A DNA stretch of 64,000 nucleotides from Nocardiopsis ansamitocini (GCF_030268225.1 NZ_BSQG01000012.1:62001-126000); one strand, 5' to 3'. Counted from the stretch's first letter, positions 26,649 through 34,579 are shown. A program made the numbers and translations. The notes: generated by a model not told the origin, from the sequence alone.

Positions 26649-26663
26649 AGATAATCATTTTCA
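26649..26663 (-). promoter_or_regulatory. Zur/Fur-type operator upstream of the DHB starter operon
   Basis: The minus strand reads TGAAAATGATTATCT, matching a TGAAAATGATTTTCA-type Zur box at 13 of 15 positions. The wider stretch 26644-26662 also matches the classical 19-bp Fur box at 17 of 19 positions, so the sequence alone cannot separate Zur from Fur. It lies just before the dehydrogenase gene and opposite the PadR promoter. An IdeR/DmdR-type iron box (TTAGG-type repeats) is not seen here. Confidence 0.75.
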
Positions 26664-26773
26664 AAATTTGTGTCAAAAGGGACCTCCCGGAACGCTCCAC
26701 GGCCACCCACAAACCACGCGCACTACGACGCCTTTCTCGTAAAATCCCAGCTCAAGAGACTATAAACTTTGCG

Positions 26774-26790
26774 TATACACGTGGTGTATA
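26774..26790 (+). promoter_or_regulatory. Perfect palindrome in the PadR promoter (probable autoregulatory operator)
   Basis: TATACAC-GTG-GTGTATA is a perfect 7-3-7 inverted repeat ending 9 nt before the PadR start codon, directly downstream of a possible -10 element (TATAAA, 26761). PadR proteins commonly repress their own operon through AT-ended dyads of this kind, so this is the likely operator for the regulator-transporter operon. Confidence 0.7.
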
Positions 26791-26799
26791 GTCACCTGC

Positions 26800-27324
26800 A
26801 TGTCCATCAGCAACACGTTGCTCGGCCTCCTCGAATCAGGCCCGCGCCACGGCTACGACCTCAAGCGAACCTTCGACGAACGGTTCGGCCACGACCGTCC
26901 GCTGCACTACGGGCAGGTCTACTCGACGATGTCGCGCCTGCTGAAGAACGGCCTCGTCGAGGTCGACGGGGTGGAGGCAGGAGGCGGCCCGGAACGCAAG
27001 CGCTACGCCATCACCGACGCCGGCATCACCGACGTCGGACGCTGGCTCGCCACCCCGGAGAAACCCGAGCCCTACCTGCAGAGCACCCTCTACACCAAAG
27101 TCGTACTGGCGCTACTGACCGGGCGCGACGCCGCCGACCTGCTGGACGCCCAGCGGGCCGAGCACCTGCGCCTCATGCGTGAACTCACCCGCCGCAAGAC
27201 GAACGGGGATCTCGGCGACCAGCTCATCTGCGATCACGCCCTGTTCCACCTGGAGGCCGACCTGCGGTGGCTCGAACTCACCGCCGACCGGCTCGACAGA
27301 CTCGCCGGAGAGGTCGGCAAATGA
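26800..27324 (+). CDS. PadR-family transcriptional regulator
   Basis: A 174-residue protein with the PadR winged helix: LLGLLESGPRHGYDLKRTF, then HYGQVYSTMSRLLKNGLVEVDG and RKRYAITDAG, followed by a C-terminal alpha-helical dimerisation region with the AEHLRLMREL coiled-coil element. PadR proteins repress efflux or detoxification operons and release DNA on binding a small molecule. The stop overlaps the ATG of the ABC ATPase (ATGA), forming a three-gene operon. It diverges from the metallophore starter operon, so it may have nothing to do with that cluster; it most likely controls its own transporter through the palindrome at 26774. Confidence 0.9.
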   Translation: MSISNTLLGLLESGPRHGYDLKRTFDERFGHDRPLHYGQVYSTMSRLLKNGLVEVDGVEAGGGPERKRYAITDAGITDVGRWLATPEKPEPYLQSTLYTKVVLALLTGRDAADLLDAQRAEHLRLMRELTRRKTNGDLGDQLICDHALFHLEADLRWLELTADRLDRLAGEVGK

Positions 27325-28037
27325 CCCGCACCGATTCAGCGGAAAGCACCGGACCCCTGCTCACCGCAACCAGACTGCGCAAGACCTACGGCCCCACCGC
27401 CGCACTGAACGGAGCGGAATTCACCATCGACTCCGGTGAGATCGTCGCCGTCATGGGCCCCTCCGGGTCGGGGAAGTCGACTCTGCTGCACTGTCTGGCC
27501 GGCATCATCACCCCCGAGGGCGGCACCGTTCACTACCGCGGTCATGAACTGTCCGCCATGTCCGACGCCCAGCGCAGCAAGCTGCGACGCGGGGATTTCG
27601 GTTTCGTCTTCCAGTTCGGCCAGCTGGTCCCCGAGCTGACCTGCGCGGAGAACATCGCGTTGCCGCTGCGACTGGCCGGCACAAACCGCAAGGAGGCCGA
27701 GTCCTGCGCGCTGGAGTGGATGGCGCGCCTGGAGGTGGACGACGTCCGGAGCAAACGCCCCGGCCAGGTCTCCGGCGGCCAGGGGCAACGGGTGGCCGTC
27801 GCGCGGGCCCTTGCGGCGCGGCCCCGCGTCATCTTCGCCGACGAACCCACCGGCGCGCTGGACTCGCTCAACGGTGAACGTGTCATGGAACTGCTCACCA
27901 CTGCGGCGCGTGAGACCAACGCCGCGGTCGTCCTGGTCACCCACGAGGCCCGGGTCGCGGCATACTCCGATCGGGAGGTCGTCGTCCGCGACGGTCAGGC
28001 CCGCGACATCACCTCCGCAACGGCGGGCATCGCATGA
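27321..28037 (+). CDS. ABC transporter ATP-binding protein (MacB/LolD/BceA type)
   Basis: A 238-residue ATPase with Walker A GPSGSGKST, Q-loop VFQFGQLVPELT, signature VSGGQGQRVAVARAL, Walker B VIFADEPTGALDS and the H-loop VTHEARVAAY. The DEPTGALD sequence is typical of ATPases that pair with FtsX/MacB-like permeases. ATG 27321 overlaps the PadR stop, and the gene in turn overlaps the permease start (ATGA), so all three are coupled. Such modules export peptides, lipids or antibiotics, or act as sensors; the substrate is unknown. Confidence 0.92.
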   Translation: MTRTDSAESTGPLLTATRLRKTYGPTAALNGAEFTIDSGEIVAVMGPSGSGKSTLLHCLAGIITPEGGTVHYRGHELSAMSDAQRSKLRRGDFGFVFQFGQLVPELTCAENIALPLRLAGTNRKEAESCALEWMARLEVDDVRSKRPGQVSGGQGQRVAVARALAARPRVIFADEPTGALDSLNGERVMELLTTAARETNAAVVLVTHEARVAAYSDREVVVRDGQARDITSATAGIA

Positions 28038-30382
28038 TCCTCCGGTGGTGCCGCGAGCTGGGGATGGGGGCCGGGTTCGCGCTGAGCGGCGGGCGACCGG
28101 GCTGGACGAGGATGCTACTCACGGCGCTGGGGGTCGGCCTGGGCGTGATGCTGCTTCTGCTGGCGTCCACCGCCCCTACCGTGCGGGACGCGATGCAGGA
28201 CCGGATGGGCGCCCGGTCACCGGTGTTCCTGGAAGAGGGTGAGGAGGCCGGCGGCGACGCCCTACTGGCGTCGTACGAGCTGACCGGTTTCCGGGGAACC
28301 ATGGTGAGCGGCCTGTTGTTGGAGCCGCTCGGGGACCCGGAAGCGGCCGTCCGCCCCCCGGGGATCGACCGGATACCGACGGCAGGCGAGCTCTACGTCT
28401 CCCCGGCCCTGCGCGATCTTCTGCGTTCCGAGGACGGCGCCCTGCTCGCCGAGCGGTTCGACGAGGCGTCGATCGTGGGCGTGATCGGGGCCGAAGGACT
28501 GAGCGGCCCCCATGAACTCCACTTCTACCTGGGCACGGACACCCTCTCGAAAGAACCGGCCCCGTCCGCCGTCTCCTCCTTCGGCGAGGACCGGTCCAAC
28601 AGCGGCATGGACCCGGTTTTCGTGATGCTGATCGTGGTCATCATCGTGGTGCTGCTGCTGCCGATCGGGGTCTTCGTCCTCACCGCGGTGCGTTTCGGCG
28701 GGGAGAGCAGGGACCGGCGGCTGTCGGCGCTGCGGCTGATGGGCGCCGACAACGGGATGACCCGGCGGATCGCCGCCGGCGAGTCCCTTGTGGGCGCGCT
28801 CCTCGGACTGCTGGTCGGCGCTTGCCTCTTCCTGGTGGCCCGGATGTTCGTCGGCGAGGTGCCGCTGCCCTACGGAGGCGTGTCGCCGGCGGACACCGTA
28901 CCCGCACCGCTGATCGCCGCGTCGATCGTGGTGCTCGTCCCTGCCTGCGCCGTCCTGGTGACGCTCTTCGCGCTCCGCAAGGTCGCCGTCAGCCCGCTGG
29001 GTGTTTCCCGCGAGGGCACCGACCGGGGCCGCCGGCTGTGGTGGCGGTTGGTGCTGCCTGCCGTCGGGATCGCGATACTGGCCGTGCTCGGCGGTGGGTC
29101 GGCCTCCGCGGCCGACGAGTGGGCGATCGTGACCGGCGTCCTGATGACGCTGACGGGATTCACCCTGTTGTTGCCGTGGATCGTGGAGGTCGTGGTGGCC
29201 CGGCTGCGCGGGGGTCCGTTGTCGTGGCAGCTGGCCACGCGACGCCTCCAGTTGAACAGCGGCCCCGCTGCCCGAACCGTCAGCGGCATCACCATCGCCG
29301 TGGCCGGCGCGATCGCCCTCCAGATGCTGTTCTCCGCAGTGGACGAGGCGGACCGGGAGGCGACCGGCCAGGGCCCGTCCCAGGTGCAGCTGGTCGCCTC
29401 TTCCTCGGTGGACAGCAGCGCCGAGGGCCTGGCGTTCGCCCGAGGGATCGACGGCGCCGAGGGAGTGGCGTCCTCCTTCTCGATCCTGCGGGCCGATCTT
29501 CCACTGGTGGGCGCCGAACCCGACTCCTCCGGCCGTCAGGAGAGGCGGTCGGTCGTGGTCGCCGACTGCGCGGCTCTGGACAAGCTGATCACGTTCTCGT
29601 CCTGCGCCGACGGTGACGCCTTCGTCGCCGGTGCCGACGGTGACGGCGACTCCTTCGCCGACCGCGGCGACGCGTCGGTCGTGCGTCCGGGCGACCGGCT
29701 CGACCTCGACAACGCCTATCCGGGAACCGGCGTCACCGACCCCCGTCCGTGGGACGTCCCGCGGGTGGAGCAGGCCGGAACGAGGGAATTCACGGTCGGG
29801 GAAACCTACGAGGGCCTGTTCGTCACCCCGTCGGCCTTCCCTGTGGAGGAACTGTCGGACATCCGGTCCACGGTGCTGATCACCCTCGACCCGAGGGTCC
29901 CGGACGCGGCCGAGCACGTGCGCAACCACATCGGGATCGGCGACCCCGGGCTCACGCTGCACGCGCTCTCGCCCGATGCCAACAGTACGGAGATGGCGGC
30001 CGTCGGCGATGCGCTCAGGGCCGCCGCGATCGTCACGATGGCGGTGATCGGGGCCAGTATGGTCGTCTCGACGATCGAACAGCTGCGCGACCGCAAACGG
30101 CAGCTGTCGGTACTGGTCGCCTTCGGCACCGACCGCTCGACGTTGGGGGCGTCGGTGCTGTGGCAGACGGCGATCCCTGTGGTGATCGGCCTGGTGATCG
30201 CGACCGGCTGCGGGCTCGGCCTCGGTCTTCTGCTGCTGCGGATGGCCGGCCTCCCGGTCACCGACTGGCTGTCGTTCGTCCCACTCGTGGGCGCGGGGCT
30301 CGCCATGGTCGTACTGGTGACGCTGGCGAGCCTGCCCTCCCTGTGGCAGATGATGCGGCCCGACGGCCTGCGCACCGAGTAG
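28034..30382 (+). CDS. FtsX-like ABC transporter permease
   Basis: A 782-residue membrane protein with an N-terminal helix (LLTALGVGLGVMLLLLAS), an extracytoplasmic segment, a first FtsX-type helix group near residues 195-310, a middle pair of helices, a second extracytoplasmic domain and a final FtsX group near 655-770 (AAIVTMAVIGASMVVSTIEQ to ATGCGLGLGLLLL). Two FtsX units in one chain is the usual actinobacterial arrangement with a single ATPase. It ends the PadR operon and is followed by a strong hairpin terminator. The direction is probably export. Substrate not predictable. Confidence 0.9.
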   Translation: MILRWCRELGMGAGFALSGGRPGWTRMLLTALGVGLGVMLLLLASTAPTVRDAMQDRMGARSPVFLEEGEEAGGDALLASYELTGFRGTMVSGLLLEPLGDPEAAVRPPGIDRIPTAGELYVSPALRDLLRSEDGALLAERFDEASIVGVIGAEGLSGPHELHFYLGTDTLSKEPAPSAVSSFGEDRSNSGMDPVFVMLIVVIIVVLLLPIGVFVLTAVRFGGESRDRRLSALRLMGADNGMTRRIAAGESLVGALLGLLVGACLFLVARMFVGEVPLPYGGVSPADTVPAPLIAASIVVLVPACAVLVTLFALRKVAVSPLGVSREGTDRGRRLWWRLVLPAVGIAILAVLGGGSASAADEWAIVTGVLMTLTGFTLLLPWIVEVVVARLRGGPLSWQLATRRLQLNSGPAARTVSGITIAVAGAIALQMLFSAVDEADREATGQGPSQVQLVASSSVDSSAEGLAFARGIDGAEGVASSFSILRADLPLVGAEPDSSGRQERRSVVVADCAALDKLITFSSCADGDAFVAGADGDGDSFADRGDASVVRPGDRLDLDNAYPGTGVTDPRPWDVPRVEQAGTREFTVGETYEGLFVTPSAFPVEELSDIRSTVLITLDPRVPDAAEHVRNHIGIGDPGLTLHALSPDANSTEMAAVGDALRAAAIVTMAVIGASMVVSTIEQLRDRKRQLSVLVAFGTDRSTLGASVLWQTAIPVVIGLVIATGCGLGLGLLLLRMAGLPVTDWLSFVPLVGAGLAMVVLVTLASLPSLWQMMRPDGLRTE

Positions 30383-30400
30383 CAGGCACAACCGATGCCC

Positions 30401-30440
30401 GGCCTCCCGTTCGGCGAGTGGACGCGCCGAACGGGAGGCC
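30401..30440 (+). terminator. Terminator of the PadR-ABC operon
   Basis: A perfect 16-bp inverted repeat (GGCCTCCCGTTCGGCG / CGCCGAACGGGAGGCC) with an 8-nt loop lies 18 nt after the permease stop. It is the strongest hairpin noticed in the window and separates the PadR operon from the aminopeptidase gene. Confidence 0.85.
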
Positions 30441-30569
30441 CCTGCCCGGGGCAGGAAGCACACGCGCGGCGCCTCGCTCCCGGCCGTCGACGAACGACAC
30501 GGCACACGGGATGCCAAGCCGCGCCCCGCGAGGGGCCGACCGGATCTTCGGTGAGCGGCATGATAATAC

Positions 30570-30585
30570 TGGTATTTTAATACCA
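30570..30585 (+). promoter_or_regulatory. Operator-like palindrome before the methionine aminopeptidase gene
   Basis: TGGTATT-TT-AATACCA is a perfect 7-2-7 palindrome, AT-rich against its surroundings. It lies 20 nt before the ATG and a few bases before the Shine-Dalgarno AGAAGGAG. A bound repressor here would block transcription or early elongation. The regulator is not identified; the symmetry and size suit a GntR-, TetR- or MarR-type dimer. Confidence 0.55.
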
Positions 30586-30604
30586 CCTGGAGAAGGAGAC
30601 GGCC

Positions 30605-31390
30605 ATGATCGAACTGAAGTCGCCCGCAGAGATCGATCAGATGCGTGTCACCGGCCAGTTCGTCGCGCGGATCCTGAGCGAGCTCAGCACGATCGCCGGC
30701 ATCGGCGTGAACCTCCTCGACCTGGAGAACCACGCCCGTGGTCTCATCCGCGAACGGGGCGCCCGGTCCTGCTACTGGGACTACGCCCCCCCTTTCGGCC
30801 GCGGCCCGTTCCGCAACGTCATCTGCCTGTCCGTCAACGACGCGGTCCTGCACGGACTCCCCCACGACTACACCCTCCGCGACGGGGACCTGCTGAGCAT
30901 GGACATCGCGGTCTCCATCGACGGTTGGGTGGCCGACTCCGCAGTCAGCGTCATCGTCGGCACGCCTGCGGAGGACGACCTTCGCATCGTCCGCGCCACG
31001 GAGGAAGCCCTCGGAGCAGCCATCGCGGCTGCCCGGCCGGGCAATCGCCTGGGTGATGTCTCGGCCGCCATCGGCGCGGTCGCCGCGGACTACGGATACC
31101 CGGTCAACGTGGAATTCGGCGGCCACGGCCTGGGACGCACCATGCACGAGGCACCCCACGTCCCCAACAAGGACGTGGCCGGCCGCGGCCTCGTGCTCCA
31201 GCCGGGCCTGGTCCTCGCCCTCGAACCCTGGTTCGCCCGCACCACGGACCGGATCGTCTTCGACGCCGACGGATGGACGATCCGCACCGCCGACGGCCTG
31301 CCCGCTGCGCACTCCGAGCACACGGTCGCGATCACCGAGGACGGCCCCCTGGTGCTCACCCGACGCGACACAGAGGTTCCCCGGCCGTAG
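30605..31390 (+). CDS. map: Type I methionine aminopeptidase
   Basis: A 261-residue pita-bread metallopeptidase. The metal ligands and catalytic residues are visible in order: the His of VLHGLPHD, Asp in SMDIAVSIDGWVADSA (both ligand Asp residues), His in GGHGLGRTMHEAPHV, Glu in LALEPW and Glu in HSEHTVAI. It removes the initiator Met from nascent proteins. The sequence is complete and no N-terminal zinc-binding extension is present. It stands alone behind a terminator and its own palindrome (30570), with a strong Shine-Dalgarno (AGAAGGAG), suggesting independent regulation. Actinomycetes usually keep a housekeeping map with secY/adk; this one is not in that context, so it is probably a paralogue, possibly a stress-induced or inhibitor-resistant copy. 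Confidence 0.92.
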   Translation: MIELKSPAEIDQMRVTGQFVARILSELSTIAGIGVNLLDLENHARGLIRERGARSCYWDYAPPFGRGPFRNVICLSVNDAVLHGLPHDYTLRDGDLLSMDIAVSIDGWVADSAVSVIVGTPAEDDLRIVRATEEALGAAIAAARPGNRLGDVSAAIGAVAADYGYPVNVEFGGHGLGRTMHEAPHVPNKDVAGRGLVLQPGLVLALEPWFARTTDRIVFDADGWTIRTADGLPAAHSEHTVAITEDGPLVLTRRDTEVPRP

Positions 31391-31459
31391 AACGCGCCGA
31401 GGAACCGATGTCGGGGCGCCGGCGGACGAGGCACGGTAGCCGCCCTCCGGAGCACGGCG

Positions 31460-31723
31460 CTACCCACCAGAGGGTGGGGCGGCCCCGGCTGAACGACCGT
31501 TCTTCCGAGGCACCTTGTCCGGCGAGAACGAACCGATGAACGCCGCGACTTCGGTGTCGGGCACTTTGAGCAGGAGCACCAGCGCATCACGCAGGCGTGA
31601 CAGCTGCTCGATGTCGCGGTAGCCGCCGGCGGCGCGGAGGCGCAGGGACGCCCCCTCGTCCTCGTAGAACCGCAGGGTGTCGATGCTCGGGCCCGTCGCC
31701 CTCGCCGGTTCGCTGCACCGCAT
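31460..31723 (-). pseudogene. MerR-like regulator remnant
   Basis: The 87-residue frame contains RATGPSIDTLRFYEDEG and AAGGYRDIEQLSRLRDAL, recognisable pieces of a MerR helix-turn-helix and wing, then LLKVPDTEVAAFI. The segment between the two helices is shortened and altered, and the protein stops before the usual coiled-coil and effector domain (MerR proteins are normally 110 residues or more). It is most likely a decayed gene. It could still be a short expressed DNA-binding protein. Confidence 0.4.
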
Positions 31724-32083
31724 CCGCTACCGTTCCGGTCCAGGCCATGATCTCCACCCGCCTACCGCGCCGCCCCTCCCCGTGGAGGCTCGGTGGTCCG
31801 AGCCGTGCTCAGTGTGCGGTCGGGAGTGCCCTCCAGAGTCACGTCGGCATCGGTTCGACGGTTCTGCCCCGCGGCTTTCCCGTGACTCGGCGTCGTCTCG
31901 ACCGACCGGGCCCGCGCTCCGCCCAGGACCGGCACGCCTCTCCCCGGCTCGTTTCGGAGCGCGGTCCGGCCGGTGCGATGCGGTGATTCCTGCGCACGCT
32001 GCTGGTTAAAGTAGGACGTCAGTCTTTGTGACGTCCTCGCCTGCTCGCTGGTCAGCGGACACCGGGTCGGGACGGGAAGGGCC
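31724..32083. other. Intergenic region before the GAF/SpoIIE gene
   Basis: No credible gene is seen in these 360 nt. It holds the inverted repeat at 32013-32037 and presumably the promoter of the SpoIIE-type gene. Confidence 0.5.
32013..32037 (+). promoter_or_regulatory. Inverted repeat upstream of the GAF/SpoIIE phosphatase gene
   Basis: AGGACGTCA, a 7-nt spacer (GTCTTTG), then TGACGTCCT: a perfect 9-7-9 inverted repeat about 47 nt before the start codon. The position suits an operator or a 5'-leader hairpin; the sequence GGACGTCA is itself close to symmetric (GACGTC). No regulator can be named. Confidence 0.45.
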
Positions 32084-34000
32084 GTGATGCCACAAGAACG
32101 CCGCCGGGAGGAGGACGGGTCCGCGCCGTTCCCCGACCGCGGATGGGTACTGGCCGAGACGGGGCTGTCAGCGGCCTCCGATCCCGATATGGACCGCTTC
32201 GCCCGACTGGTGTCCAGCCTGCTGGACGCCCCCATCGCCCTGGTGTCGCTGGTGACAGAGGACCGCCAGGTGTTTCCCGGGATGATCGGCCTGTCCGAGC
32301 CGTGGGCGACCCTGCGCGCGACGCCGCTCTCGCACTCGTTGTGCCAGCACGTGGCGGCCGACGACCAGCCGTTGGTACTGCCCGACACCCGGTTGGACCA
32401 TCGAACCTGCACGAACCCGGCCATCGACGATCTGGGGGTGGTGGCCTACGCGGGGATGCCGTTGAGCGACGGGAACGGCCGTGTTCTGGGGACGCTGTGC
32501 GCGATCGACACCAAGGCACGCGTCTGGTCGCGGCAGCAGTTGCGGGACCTCGGCGACCTCGCTGCGGCGTGCAGCGCGGACCTGCGCCTGCGTATGGCCT
32601 CGCGCAGCGCGCAACGAGCCCGGCATTCGGCCGAGGACGCCCGCGAGGCGGCCGGCAAGGCGCAGGCGTTGGCCATCCACTCGCAGATCCTGGCCGAGCG
32701 CTCGGCCAAACGGGAGCAGGCACTGTCCGAGCAGGCACGGGTGGCGCTGAGCCGGTCGGAGCTGCTCCTGCGGGCCGCCGAAGACCTCGCCGGAGCCGCG
32801 AGCCTGATCGACGTACGCCGCCGGGTCCGCGACCTGGTCAGCGGCGACCTCAAACCTTCGTATGTGGGCATCTCCCTGGTCGAGGGCCAGGTACTGCGGC
32901 GGGTGGGCGACCCGGAGGTCTCCTACTTCGTGGAGGACTCGCACGGCGTCTACACCGTGCAGGACGGCTGGCCGAGCGCCCGGGCGGCACACGAACGCCG
33001 GATGGTCCTGGTTCCCGACCGCGCCGCACTGATCGAGGAGTACAGCGCCGAGGCTGTGGTCGGCTTCGACTCCCTGGGGCTGGCGACTGCCGTATGCGTG
33101 CCCCTTCTCGGTTCCCGGCAGGTGGTCGGCGTGATGATGCTGGGCTGGGAGATGCCCTACGAGATCGACACCCAGGAACGCGCGGTACTCACCACGATCG
33201 CGGGTTACGCGGCCCAGGCCGTGGAGCGGGCACTGTTCGTGGAGGAACGGATCACCGTGGCCCACCAGCTCCAGGAGGCCATGCTCACCGAACTCCCCGC
33301 CCATTCCGGCCTGGAGCTGGCCTCGCTGTACCGGCCCGCCGCCGACAACGACATGGTCGGCGGCGACTGGTACGACGCCTACCACCTCCCGAACACGGCG
33401 AACGGCGCAGAGGCCCCCCTGGCCATCACGGTGGGCGACATCACCGGCCACGACATTCACGCGGCAACCCTCATGGGGCAGCTGCGCAGTATGCTCCGCC
33501 AGGCCGACCTCGACCATCCCGGCCAGGGGCCGGCGCGGGCCGTCGAGGCACTGGAGTACGCCTGCTCCGCCCTGGCCGTCGAGGCCAGTGGCAGCCTCGT
33601 GCACGCCCACCTGCTCCCCGGCCCACAGGGCTGGTCGCTGAACTGGACCAACGCGGGCCATCCGCCACCGCTACTGGCCCCACACCAGGGCCCGGTCATC
33701 CGGCTCGAACTCCACGACCGGCTCTTCTTCCCCGGGCTGGAATCCGGGACGCGCACCACCCATGAACACCTGCTGGCCCCCGGAAGTCTGCTACTGCTCT
33801 ACACCGACGGCCTCGTGGAACGGCGCGGGCACGACATCGACACCGCCATCGACCACGTCGCCGCGTTACTGGATGCACTCGACCATGATTCTCTCCCGGT
33901 GCTGCTCAAAAGACTGGTCGAGCGGGTCGCGGCCGACCGCACCGATGACGACATCGTCATCCTCGCGGTGAGAGTGCCGACCACTCCCCCGGAGCAGTAG
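32084..34000 (+). CDS. GAF-domain PP2C (SpoIIE-type) serine phosphatase
   Basis: A protein of about 638 residues. It has an N-terminal GAF domain (about 20-170, ending in LGTLCAIDTKARVWS), a helical linker with heptad-like Ala/Glu-rich sequence (180-225), a second GAF-like domain (230-385) and a C-terminal PP2C/SpoIIE phosphatase (390-632). The phosphatase has GGDWYDAY, VGDITGHDIHAATLM, NAGHPPPLL, TDGLVERRG and DDDIVILAV, covering the metal-binding Asp residues. Such proteins dephosphorylate anti-anti-sigma factors in response to a signal bound by GAF. The start is GTG 32084 or the ATG directly after it; GGGAAGG lies upstream. No sigma or anti-sigma gene is adjacent, so its partner is elsewhere. 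Confidence 0.93.
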   Translation: MMPQERRREEDGSAPFPDRGWVLAETGLSAASDPDMDRFARLVSSLLDAPIALVSLVTEDRQVFPGMIGLSEPWATLRATPLSHSLCQHVAADDQPLVLPDTRLDHRTCTNPAIDDLGVVAYAGMPLSDGNGRVLGTLCAIDTKARVWSRQQLRDLGDLAAACSADLRLRMASRSAQRARHSAEDAREAAGKAQALAIHSQILAERSAKREQALSEQARVALSRSELLLRAAEDLAGAASLIDVRRRVRDLVSGDLKPSYVGISLVEGQVLRRVGDPEVSYFVEDSHGVYTVQDGWPSARAAHERRMVLVPDRAALIEEYSAEAVVGFDSLGLATAVCVPLLGSRQVVGVMMLGWEMPYEIDTQERAVLTTIAGYAAQAVERALFVEERITVAHQLQEAMLTELPAHSGLELASLYRPAADNDMVGGDWYDAYHLPNTANGAEAPLAITVGDITGHDIHAATLMGQLRSMLRQADLDHPGQGPARAVEALEYACSALAVEASGSLVHAHLLPGPQGWSLNWTNAGHPPPLLAPHQGPVIRLELHDRLFFPGLESGTRTTHEHLLAPGSLLLLYTDGLVERRGHDIDTAIDHVAALLDALDHDSLPVLLKRLVERVAADRTDDDIVILAVRVPTTPPEQ

Positions 34001-34031
34001 GGAGCGACGGCAGCAGTAACGCCACGGTTCC

Positions 34032-34514
34032 TCAGGGCAGCAGGGACAGTCCCTTGGTCAGCTTGTCGATGCGGTTGCGCGGGCCGACCAGACTGATCGC
34101 GGAGTAATCGAGGTCCTCGGCCCCGCTCCGGGCCACCTGGTCGAGGTAGTCGTCGTAGACGCGGGTCCGCTGGGCGTGGCCGGGCATGTCCGCGACGAAG
34201 ACCCCGGCGGATGCGGCGGCGCGGGCGCGGATGGCGGCCAGGCGGCCGCCCGCTGCCGCCAGCACGGAGCACCCGGCCCAGGGCAGTCCCGGATGGGTAC
34301 CGCCGTCGGCGTCCTTGACGTCCTGGCCCAGCAGCCCGATGACGTTGGCCGAGGTGGCAGCGGCGACGCAGATGACTGCGTTGGCCGCACGCCCCGCCGG
34401 CAGACGCTCATCGACGACCACGACCCACTTCAGTCGAGCCGAGCGCGTGGGCTCTGCGGTCAGCATCTCCTCCGGGGCGAATCCCACAGGTGCCGGGGAC
34501 GACTGCTCAGACAT
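34032..34514 (-). CDS. DUF2000-family protein
   Basis: A 160-residue protein with the DUF2000 pattern: KWVVVVDERLPAGRAANAVICVAAAT, GTHPGLPWAGCSVLAA and a C-terminal YSAISLVGPRNRIDKLTKGLSLLP. The family resembles peptidyl-tRNA hydrolase 2 in fold but has no established function. It is divergently transcribed from an Lrp/AsnC regulator with a 101-nt shared promoter region that contains two inverted repeats. DUF2000 genes beside Lrp/AsnC regulators suggest the regulator controls this gene. Confidence 0.85.
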   Translation of the reverse strand: MSEQSSPAPVGFAPEEMLTAEPTRSARLKWVVVVDERLPAGRAANAVICVAAATSANVIGLLGQDVKDADGGTHPGLPWAGCSVLAAAGGRLAAIRARAAASAGVFVADMPGHAQRTRVYDDYLDQVARSGAEDLDYSAISLVGPRNRIDKLTKGLSLLP

Positions 34515-34558
34515 CGATACCTCTCTGGCTAGTCATACGAAACTTGAGCCAGACACTA

Positions 34559-34579
34559 CGGCTTGATTCGAGCAAGCCG
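34559..34579. promoter_or_regulatory. Inverted repeat in the DUF2000/Lrp intergenic region, site 1
   Basis: CGGCTTG-n7-CAAGCCG is a perfect 7-7-7 inverted repeat in the divergent promoter region. Together with the second dyad at 34588 it is a candidate binding site for the adjacent Lrp/AsnC protein. Confidence 0.45.

Noticed and set aside
26644-26662. Classical Fur (iron) box
   Set aside because: 17 of 19 positions match, but actinomycetes mostly use IdeR/DmdR for iron and the other two sites fit Zur better. It is kept as Zur/Fur-type rather than called an iron box.
30570-30585. Fourth Zur-type box, before the aminopeptidase gene
   Set aside because: It is AT-rich and palindromic, but its sequence (GGTATT/AATACC) does not resemble the Zur/Fur boxes.
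28262-31321. Minus-strand open frame of 1019 codons
   Set aside because: It crosses the permease, terminator and aminopeptidase genes in antisense and shows no domain; the plus-strand genes are well supported.
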